Source: Methanofastidiosum sp. (GTDB lineage: Archaea; Methanobacteriota_B; Thermococci; Methanofastidiosales; Methanofastidiosaceae). From it: a stretch of 7,091 nt of DNA. The notes under the pieces are model-generated. The model saw only the letters and a program-made list of their open reading frames with translations, was not told the DNA's origin and did not search any database. A program made the translations under genes and the position numbers. The stretch lies in contig DUKX01000232.1 in the NCBI GenBank assembly GCA_013329085.1, forward strand, positions 1 through 7,091. The letters are read 5' to 3'. Below, in pieces: positions 1 through 5,211 of the stretch; positions within the stretch are counted from its first letter, which is position 1, and every line of letters begins with the position of its first letter.

Positions 1-130
1 TAGATATGGAATGCCACCCCATGGTGGATTTGGTCTTGGCATAGATAGGCTCATAATGCAGATGCTAAATCTAGAGAATATACGAGAGGGAGTGTTATTC
101 CCTCACGATAGAAGAAGACTTGAGCCATAG
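1..130 (+). CDS. aspS: Aspartyl-tRNA synthetase, C-terminal end (partial)
   Basis: This is the last 42 codons of a gene that begins before the window; the reading frame starts at base 2 and ends at the TAG at 128-130. The peptide contains the class II synthetase motif 3 ([10 protein letters not shown], whose final Arg contacts ATP) preceded by RYGMPPH, and ends in [10 protein letters not shown]. By family knowledge, archaeal AspRS proteins end in FPRDRxRLxP, whereas the related AsnRS proteins usually have FPRT and a different tail, so AspRS is favoured. The enzyme charges tRNA(Asp) in the cytoplasm; many archaeal forms also mischarge tRNA(Asn), but the region deciding this lies outside the window. 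Only the C-terminus is visible, so intactness of the rest cannot be judged. Confidence 0.88.
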   Translation, partial: RYGMPPHGGFGLGIDRLIMQMLNLENIREGVLFPHDRRRLEP

Positions 131-134
131 AAAT

Positions 135-164
135 ATTTTATTTATTTTTTTAAGATTACTTTTT
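135..164 (+). terminator. T-rich archaeal terminator after aspS
   Basis: Immediately after the aspS stop there are T-runs of 4, 7 (145-151) and 5 (160-164) bases with no hairpin in front. Archaeal RNA polymerase commonly stops at such U-tracts without a stem, so this is a plausible end of the aspS transcript. Assignment is by composition and position only. Confidence 0.5.
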
Positions 165-224
165 CATATTTATGTCAACAAAGATTCAAATTTATATTTA
201 TCAGAAAATATTATTTGAATAAAG

Positions 225-232
225 TTTATAAA
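225..232 (+). promoter_or_regulatory. TATA box of thrC, spaced for a leaderless transcript
   Basis: TTTATAAA at 225-232 follows a purine-rich AATAAAG that could serve as a weak TFB recognition element. Its centre is about 26 bases before the thrC ATG at 255. Archaeal transcription usually starts 22-27 bases downstream of the TATA centre, so the mRNA would begin at or within a base or two of the start codon. There is no Shine-Dalgarno sequence between the box and the ATG, which agrees with a leaderless mRNA. Confidence 0.6.
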
Positions 233-254
233 TTCTATAAAATAAGCATAGTTT

Positions 255-1637
255 ATGGGTGGAATTAAATATTATAGTACTAATCGAAATATTAATGAGG
301 CCGGATTTATACCCTTTAAGGGGCTTGTGAGTTTTAAAGATGCACTTATGATGGGGCAGGCTCCTGACGCAGGACTATTCATGCCTGAAAGAATCCCCAA
401 TATTTCAAAAGGAGAGCTTGAAGATCTAAGGGAAAAGAGATATTTTGAAGTAGCTCACACAATTTTAGAAAAATTCCTTTATGGCGACATTGAATCTGAT
501 CATCTATTTAAATTATGTAAAGAAGCATACAATTTTAGAGTACCAATTGAAAAAGTACATGATAGAAAGTATGTTCTAAGACTTGACCAAGGCCCAACTG
601 CTTCCTTTAAAGATTTTGCCGCTAGAATGATGGCACGACTCATGGGCGCACTAAAAGATGAAAAAAAATCATTGAACATTCTTGTTGCAACTTCTGGGGA
701 CACAGGCAGTGCAGTCGGCGAAGCGTTTAAAGGAGTAAAAGGGATAAATGTATTTATTCTATATCCCGAGGGAGAAGTATCGGGCAGGCAGAAAAAACAA
801 CTTGATACAATAGGGGATAATGTAACAACACTTGCCGTTGACGGGAAATTTGACGATTGCCAGAACCTTGTAAAAATGGCATTTCAGGACAAGGACTTGA
901 CCAATTTGAACCTAACATCTGCCAATTCAATAAACATAGGAAGGATTCTCCCACAAATGATCTATTATTTTTACGCATATCTTGAGAAATCTGAAGAAGG
1001 TGAAAAAGTTCTAATTTCCATTCCATCAGGGAACTTTGGGAATTCCCTTGGATGTGAATTTGGTAGGAGAATGGGATTACCCCTCCATAAACTCGTAATG
1101 GCAGTAAACGAAAATGATGAGTTTCCTAGATATCTAAATAATGGGAATTATCAAAAACTTTCTCCTTCAAAAGCTTGTATATCCAGTGCAATGAACGTAG
1201 GGCACCCTTCAAATTTAGCAAGATTCTTTGAACTTTATGGGGGAAATGTTGATAAATCAGGTAAAGTTCACAAATATCCTGACTTGAAAAAAATGCAAAC
1301 AAATTTATTTTCGGTAAGCATATCTGACCAGAAAACAAGGGATACAATAAAGAATGTTTATGAAAAATACAATGTAGTTCTAGAGCCTCACGGAGCAGTG
1401 GGTTGGGCTGGACTTGAAGCATATTACCACGATAATGGAGATTATCCACTATCAATCTCTTTAGAAACAGCACATCCTGCAAAGTTCCCTGAAGAAATTA
1501 AGTCACTCTTAGGATTTGAGCCAGAACTACCAGAATCGATGAAAGATGTAGACATGAGACAAGGGTGCCCAATAAGAATAGAAAATGACTATTTAAAATT
1601 AAAGAAATTCTTGGAATCTACAATAGAAAACAAGTAA
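255..1637 (+). CDS. thrC: Threonine synthase (PLP-dependent)
   Basis: This 460-residue cytoplasmic enzyme converts O-phosphohomoserine plus water to threonine and phosphate, the last step of threonine synthesis. The N-terminus (KYYSTNR, then VSFKDALMMGQAPDAGLFMPE) is the threonine synthase N-terminal domain. The PLP-binding lysine is K119 in TASFKDFAAR; SGDTGSA (147-153) and SGNFGN (258-263) are the glycine-rich cofactor and phosphate loops. The C-terminal ETAHPAKFP segment is also typical. Length and motifs match the E. coli/yeast-like type rather than the shorter plant-like type. The start is constrained: an in-frame TAG lies at 249-251 and the next ATG is codon 32, inside the conserved N-terminal domain. 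No Shine-Dalgarno is present, and a TATA box sits about 26 bases upstream, so the mRNA is probably leaderless. It appears to be transcribed alone, with T-rich stretches on both sides. A bacterial origin by transfer is possible but not shown here. Confidence 0.95.
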   Translation: MGGIKYYSTNRNINEAGFIPFKGLVSFKDALMMGQAPDAGLFMPERIPNISKGELEDLREKRYFEVAHTILEKFLYGDIESDHLFKLCKEAYNFRVPIEKVHDRKYVLRLDQGPTASFKDFAARMMARLMGALKDEKKSLNILVATSGDTGSAVGEAFKGVKGINVFILYPEGEVSGRQKKQLDTIGDNVTTLAVDGKFDDCQNLVKMAFQDKDLTNLNLTSANSINIGRILPQMIYYFYAYLEKSEEGEKVLISIPSGNFGNSLGCEFGRRMGLPLHKLVMAVNENDEFPRYLNNGNYQKLSPSKACISSAMNVGHPSNLARFFELYGGNVDKSGKVHKYPDLKKMQTNLFSVSISDQKTRDTIKNVYEKYNVVLEPHGAVGWAGLEAYYHDNGDYPLSISLETAHPAKFPEEIKSLLGFEPELPESMKDVDMRQGCPIRIENDYLKLKKFLESTIENK

Positions 1638-1645
1638 TATCCGGC

Positions 1646-1688
1646 TATTTTTATTCTTATTGTATAATAATCAAAAATTATATTTTTT
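1646..1688 (+). terminator. T-rich terminator zone after thrC
   Basis: Two T-rich patches follow the thrC stop: a T5 run within CTATTTTTATTCTTATTG (1646-1663) and a T6 run at 1683-1688. No convincing stem precedes them. They fit the archaeal oligo-U mode of termination and separate thrC from the hydrogenase operon. Confidence 0.4.
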
Positions 1689-1698
1689 ATTACCGCAA

Positions 1699-1717
1699 TA
1701 TTTAAATGTATATAAAT
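1699..1717 (+). promoter_or_regulatory. Probable TATA box region of the frh operon
   Basis: Two overlapping candidates lie upstream of frhA: ATATTTAAAT (1698-1707, preceded by CCGCA) and TATATAAAT (1709-1717). The first would place the RNA start near 1728-1730, leaving a short leader that includes the Shine-Dalgarno at 1736-1740. The second would start at about 1738-1740 and cut that site away, so the first is preferred. The whole stretch is very AT-rich, so the exact box is uncertain. Confidence 0.45.
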
Positions 1718-1735
1718 ATAATGAATATATATTAT

Positions 1736-1740
1736 GGAGG
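1736..1740 (+). promoter_or_regulatory. Ribosome binding site of frhA
   Basis: GGAGG with a 6-base spacer to the ATG at 1747. It decides the start: the same frame stays open back to an ATG at 1660, but that one has no ribosome site and would add 29 residues encoded by promoter-like, AT-rich DNA. Confidence 0.8.
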
Positions 1741-1746
1741 AATAAT

Positions 1747-2979
1747 ATGGAAAGCAAAGGGGAGAGGATTGTAAACCTTGACCCAACAACTAGGCACGAA
1801 GGACATGCAAAACTTGTTCTTCATGTGGATGAGGAAGGGATAGTTGAAAGAGCATATTATATCTCAACGACAATGGTAAGAAGTTTCGAATCATTGACTT
1901 TGGGTAGGACTTATGAGTTTACTCCAAGGGCTTCAATGAGGATATGTGGATTATGTCCAGTATCTCATGCGGAAGCATCATGTCAGGCGATTGAAGGGGC
2001 ATTTGGACTTGAAATACCACAAGATGCACTAGTATTGAGAGAGATTCTAGGTCTTGCAAGTAAGATGCAAGATCATGCACTTCACCAATTTCTAATTCTT
2101 AATGATATCATAGATGATGAAAAAATTAAAAAGGAGTCCATAGAGAGGATTCAAGAACTTAGAAGAATCGGACAAAAAATGAAGGATATTGTAGGGGGAG
2201 AAGCAATTCACCCCTCTAATTACTGCGTAGGCGGATTTCATACCAATATAAGCCAAAGAGCAGCTGCAAGTTTGTATAGGCTTGTCAGAAAGTATGAGAA
2301 GAATGCACATCTGCAAAAAGATTTGTTTATAGAAACAATAGAAAAGAAACTTGAGAACTTACCAAATAACATTGGGATATCTAATTCCAGTATTTTGGCC
2401 ACACACATGACTTATGGAGATCGAAAAGAAATTAATATTGAAGCAATAAGAGAAGTAATCCCATCTAGATTTTATGGAAAAGAAGAAGAAGGCAGAACGA
2501 CAAATACAATGATTCCTCTTTATTATGGGGAAACAGTTGAAACAGGACCAAGAGCAAGATTTATCAAATTTAAAAGATTTTCAGGCGATTCAGCACTTTA
2601 TATCAACGTTGCAAGAGCAAGAGAAATGCTAGTTATGGTATATAGAGCTGAAGAACTTTTGGATCAGTTAGATGTTAATGGTAAGACAAAACCAGACCAT
2701 ATTTCGGTGAAAGAAGGAGAGGGAGTTGGAGTCTACGAAGCCCCAAGAGGAACTTTAATACATATGGCAAAAACTGACCACAATGGGATAATGAGAGATT
2801 ATAGAATAATATCCCCTACAACTTGGAATATTCCAACCATAGGTAAGGCCATAGAAGGTTCACCTCAGGAATACGCCGAACTCATCATGAGATCCTATGA
2901 CCCGTGTCTTGATTGTGCAACGCATTGTATAATTGTTAAGGATACAGATGGCAAGGTCATCGAAAGGAGGTATTTGTAA
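1747..2979 (+). CDS. frhA: F420-reducing [NiFe] hydrogenase, large (catalytic) subunit
   Basis: This 410-residue protein is the H2-activating subunit of a group 3 [NiFe] hydrogenase. The L1 motif RICGLCPVSH (65-74) supplies two nickel/iron-binding cysteines (C67, C70), and the L2 motif DPCLDCATH (385-393) supplies the other two (C387, C390). The N-terminal RHEGH (16-20) contains the conserved glutamate E18. All catalytic ligands are present, so the enzyme should be active. The last 17 residues after H393 form the removable C-terminal peptide, and the specific protease is the next gene. Length near 400 residues fits FrhA better than the longer MvhA-type subunit. The start at 1747 is chosen for its GGAGG site and because the protein then opens, a few residues in, with the family-typical LDPTTRHEGHAKL. 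The stop overlaps frhD by one base (TAATG). The enzyme is expected to be cytoplasmic, since no signal peptide or Tat motif is present in either subunit. F420 as acceptor is inferred from the FrhB part of the downstream fusion. Confidence 0.93.
   Translation: MESKGERIVNLDPTTRHEGHAKLVLHVDEEGIVERAYYISTTMVRSFESLTLGRTYEFTPRASMRICGLCPVSHAEASCQAIEGAFGLEIPQDALVLREILGLASKMQDHALHQFLILNDIIDDEKIKKESIERIQELRRIGQKMKDIVGGEAIHPSNYCVGGFHTNISQRAAASLYRLVRKYEKNAHLQKDLFIETIEKKLENLPNNIGISNSSILATHMTYGDRKEINIEAIREVIPSRFYGKEEEGRTTNTMIPLYYGETVETGPRARFIKFKRFSGDSALYINVARAREMLVMVYRAEELLDQLDVNGKTKPDHISVKEGEGVGVYEAPRGTLIHMAKTDHNGIMRDYRIISPTTWNIPTIGKAIEGSPQEYAELIMRSYDPCLDCATHCIIVKDTDGKVIERRYL
2963..2970 (+). promoter_or_regulatory. 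Ribosome binding site of frhD, inside frhA
   Basis: AAAGGAGG lies in the last codons of frhA, 8 bases before the frhD ATG at 2979. The strong match and the TAATG overlap suggest coupled translation of frhA and its protease. Confidence 0.8.
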
Positions 2980-3455
2980 TGAACTACCTGGTAAAAGAGA
3001 ATCTTATATTGGGTTGTGGCAATCCTCTTTTTGGCGATGACGGATTTGGGCCAGAATTTGTTAGAAAACTCAAAGATGAAAAGATTGAAGATAAGTTCAA
3101 TAATCTTGCTGTAATAGATTGCGGGTCTGGCATATCTCCATTTTTAAATCTAATCAACTCTTCAAAACACAAAATAAAAAATCTTTATATAATCGACTGT
3201 GGAGATTTTAAAGGAAAACTTGGAGATGTCTTGGTCTTAGATGGAAAAGAAATAGCTTCTGAAGAATTCATAAAATCTTCACACAGCATGAATATTCCTT
3301 ACGAAATAAATAGATTTTCGTCTAATATCAAGCTTGTACTAGTTCAGGGAAATGTAGATCCAAACAGTATGAGCCTTGTTATGAACGAAGAAGTACGGAA
3401 CGCTATAAACAAAGTTCAAAATATTATTAATATTTTTATGGAGGGATCCCAGTGA
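2979..3455 (+). CDS. frhD: Hydrogenase maturation protease (F420 hydrogenase type)
   Basis: This 158-residue cytoplasmic endopeptidase is of the HycI/HybD/FrhD family. These enzymes sense nickel in the large-subunit precursor and cut after the His (or Arg) of the L2 motif, which lets the C-terminus fold over the Ni-Fe site. The N-terminus ILGCGNPLFGDDGFGPEFV is the family signature. By comparison with HybD, the nickel-sensing residues should be D21 (in GDDG), D73 (in IIDCGD) and H102 (in SSHSMN); all three positions are occupied by suitable residues. The substrate is very likely the FrhA encoded directly upstream, with cleavage between H393 and C394. The ATG shares its A with the frhA stop codon, and the TGA stop overlaps the GTG start of the next gene. 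In methanogens frhD is not part of the finished enzyme but sits at this same place in the frh operon. Confidence 0.92.
   Translation: MNYLVKENLILGCGNPLFGDDGFGPEFVRKLKDEKIEDKFNNLAVIDCGSGISPFLNLINSSKHKIKNLYIIDCGDFKGKLGDVLVLDGKEIASEEFIKSSHSMNIPYEINRFSSNIKLVLVQGNVDPNSMSLVMNEEVRNAINKVQNIINIFMEGSQ
3440..3445 (+). promoter_or_regulatory. Ribosome binding site of the frhG-frhB fusion gene
   Basis: GGAGGG within the frhD 3' end, 6 bases before the GTG at 3452. It supports GTG as the true start, as does the protein beginning directly with the small-subunit strand KPKVGVFQL. Confidence 0.8.
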
Positions 3456-5002
3456 AGCCAAAAGTCGGCGTATTCCAATTAGCCTCATGTTCTGGTTGTC
3501 TTTTATCTCATCTAGACACTGGAAAGATTACAGAATTTCTTGAAGAATACGATGTAAAATATTACCCGCTAGTTATGGACGCTCGAAAAATTCCTGAAGA
3601 ATTAGACCTGGCCGTATTTGAAGGCGCAGTAGGGACGATTGAAAAAGGGCACATGAAACTTGTAACAGACATAAGAAAAAAATCAAAAAAAGTTGCAGCT
3701 TTAGGAGCATGTGCTGTAACTACTGGAATACTAATGCACTCTGCAGGAAATCAAATGCCTATGCCAGAAACAGATGCATTTTTACCAATTAGTGAACTTG
3801 TAAAAGTAGATTATGCTATACCTGGATGTCCACCCAGTCCTGAAATTATCGAAAGATTTTTTGATGCATTTCTACGAAATGATGAAAAATATCTCCAGGC
3901 TTTCACAAACATTGAAGAGAATTCAGAGATTAACATCAGATACATAACTCAAAGAGCACTTTGTATCTCCTGCGGGCTTTGTACGGCAGTATGCCCAACA
4001 TTGGCTTTATCCGATATCGAAGGAAAGCCAGTCTTAAGAGATGAAATATGTGTAAAATGTGGGGAATGCAGGTTCCAATGCCCAAGAAGTTACATGCCCT
4101 TAGATTACATAAATGAAACTGTCTTTAAAGATGAGAGTACATCCATCGATGAATATCTTGGGAGATATATGTCAATCTATACTGCAAGGGCCACTAATCA
4201 AGAGATATTAAAGACTGCACAAAGCGGCGGAACAACAACAGCGCTGATGAATTATTGTCTTGACTCTAGAATAATTGACGGTATTTTAACAGGCGGCAAA
4301 GACAAAGAGAAGTACTGGCTTGCAAGGTCTGCACTTGTAACAGATTACGATGAACTTCTTAAAACAACTGGAACAACATACAATCTTTGTCCAACATTAA
4401 ACATACTAAAAGATGCAGCAACTTCAAATTATCTCAAGAATATAGCCATAGTTGGCCTCCCATGTGTTCATCAGGCAGTAAGAAAACTTGAGATATACCC
4501 ACTATCTCTTAGAAGTGTAATTGACAAAATTTCCCTTAGAGTTGGATTGTTTTGTACACATAATTTCAGATACAATGCAATGCTAAAAATGATGGAAGAG
4601 TTAGGCGAAATACGGGCTGAAGATACATACAAAGTAGACATAGGTGCAGGTAATTACGTTATTTACTCCGTTTCAGGAGATATCCAAAAGATACCTATTG
4701 ATATCGTCAGAGAGTACGAACAAGAAAGTTGTTCAATCTGCCCAGACTTTACTGCAGAACTCTCCGATATATCTATCGGATCAATTGGTTCACCAGAAGG
4801 GTGGAATACTGTGATTGTGCGAACTAAAACTGGCAAGAAAGCGTTTGAAGCCGCAGTCCAAGAGGGTTACCTTGAGATAGGAAAAGAAGATAAGATGCCA
4901 GTTGATATCGAGCTTGTAAAAAAACTTTCAAAGATTAAAAAGAACAGAAGTAAAAAGAAAATAGATAAAAGAAAGATGTACAATCTAAAAGTTCCATTCT
5001 AA
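3452..5002 (+). CDS. frhGB: Fused F420-hydrogenase small subunit (FrhG) and F420-reducing flavoprotein subunit (FrhB)
   Basis: This 516-residue protein joins two subunits that are separate in known F420-reducing hydrogenases. Residues 1-150 are the small-subunit core, with proximal [4Fe-4S] ligands expected at C13 and C16 (CSGC), C87 (GACA) and C126 (PGCPPSPE). Residues 168-213 hold two ferredoxin-like [4Fe-4S] motifs: C171/174/177/181P and C200/203/206/210P. After a short linker (about 222-236), residues 237-516 are a complete FrhB/FdhB-type domain: YTARATNQEI, the SGGTTTAL flavin region (258-265), cysteines C338 (GLPC), C368 (GLFC) and C427/C430 (CSIC) likely holding one more cluster, then DFTAELSDIS and GSPEGWNTVIVRT, ending in VPF as FrhB proteins do. 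The path would run Ni-Fe site, proximal, medial and distal clusters, FrhB cluster, FAD, F420. It starts with GTG, overlapping the frhD stop by four bases (GTGA). No internal stop, frameshift or restart site is seen at the junction. Direction of catalysis (H2 uptake or evolution) cannot be told. Confidence 0.92.
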   Translation: MKPKVGVFQLASCSGCLLSHLDTGKITEFLEEYDVKYYPLVMDARKIPEELDLAVFEGAVGTIEKGHMKLVTDIRKKSKKVAALGACAVTTGILMHSAGNQMPMPETDAFLPISELVKVDYAIPGCPPSPEIIERFFDAFLRNDEKYLQAFTNIEENSEINIRYITQRALCISCGLCTAVCPTLALSDIEGKPVLRDEICVKCGECRFQCPRSYMPLDYINETVFKDESTSIDEYLGRYMSIYTARATNQEILKTAQSGGTTTALMNYCLDSRIIDGILTGGKDKEKYWLARSALVTDYDELLKTTGTTYNLCPTLNILKDAATSNYLKNIAIVGLPCVHQAVRKLEIYPLSLRSVIDKISLRVGLFCTHNFRYNAMLKMMEELGEIRAEDTYKVDIGAGNYVIYSVSGDIQKIPIDIVREYEQESCSICPDFTAELSDISIGSIGSPEGWNTVIVRTKTGKKAFEAAVQEGYLEIGKEDKMPVDIELVKKLSKIKKNRSKKKIDKRKMYNLKVPF

Positions 5003-5016
5003 CGATAAAATTGTTA
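5000..5016 (+). other. Small stem-loop over the frhGB stop codon
   Basis: TAACGAT (5000-5006) can pair with ATTGTTA (5010-5016) around an AAA loop, seven pairs including one G-U. The stop codon is in the left arm. It is weak, AT-rich and about 40 bases before the T-tract, so it may be chance or a 3'-end protecting structure. Confidence 0.2.
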
Positions 5017-5055
5017 TGAATGGTTAACTTGGGCCTTCTAAATATTTAAAAATTA

Positions 5056-5078
5056 GTTTTTTATTTTTATTATTGTTT
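5056..5078 (+). terminator. Poly-T terminator of the frh operon
   Basis: A 23-base stretch containing T6 (5057-5062) and T5 (5064-5068) runs, then TATTATTGTTT, lies 54 bases after the frhGB stop. It is the strongest T-tract between the operon and the next promoter, and fits archaeal oligo-U termination. Confidence 0.55.
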
Positions 5079-5121
5079 AGCAATATTTAATTTCTAATTT
5101 TTACATTGTCTACTATTTTTA

Positions 5122-5138
5122 GCGAAAACTTTATATAT
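5122..5138 (+). promoter_or_regulatory. BRE/TATA promoter of the propeller-TPR gene
   Basis: GCGAAAA (5122-5128) followed directly by CTTTATATAT (5129-5138) is a near-ideal archaeal TFB element plus TATA box. RNA should start near 5157-5161, giving a leader of about 50-55 bases that contains the ribosome site at 5198-5202. It is the clearest promoter in the window and shows that the downstream gene is transcribed apart from the hydrogenase. Confidence 0.75.
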
Positions 5139-5197
5139 TAGTATAGCAATAATAATTAATATTACTGATATTATAGAGTATCATTAGCTAAAAAATA

Positions 5198-5202
5198 GAG
5201 GG
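5198..5202 (+). promoter_or_regulatory. Ribosome binding site of the propeller-TPR gene
   Basis: GAGGG with a 9-base gap to the ATG at 5212. A second in-frame ATG at 5218 would be 15 bases away, so 5212 is preferred. Confidence 0.6.
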
Positions 5203-5211
5203 CATTAAGAT

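Noticed and set aside
131..254. A small gene or RNA between aspS and thrC
   Set aside because: Only T-rich terminator sequence and the thrC promoter are seen; there is no frame of useful length with a ribosome site.
1660..1746. A 29-residue N-terminal extension of the hydrogenase large subunit from an upstream ATG at 1660
   Set aside because: The stretch is AT-rich promoter-like DNA, has no ribosome site at 1660, and the family-typical N-terminus begins a few residues after the well-placed ATG at 1747.
3452..5002. Reading the fusion as an MvhG/sulfhydrogenase small subunit or as a formate dehydrogenase FdhB
   Set aside because: The first half has hydrogenase small-subunit cysteines absent from FdhB, and the second half is collinear with FrhB to its last residues. 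The upstream large subunit has both Ni-binding CxxC motifs, so an F420 hydrogenase is the simplest reading.
5003..5211. A possible small RNA, tRNA or riboswitch in the 209-base gap after the operon
   Set aside because: No tRNA arms or GC-rich structured core are visible; T-tract, promoter, leader and ribosome site account for the stretch. The only stems seen (5000-5016, and TGATA/TATCA at 5166-5183) are short and AT-rich.
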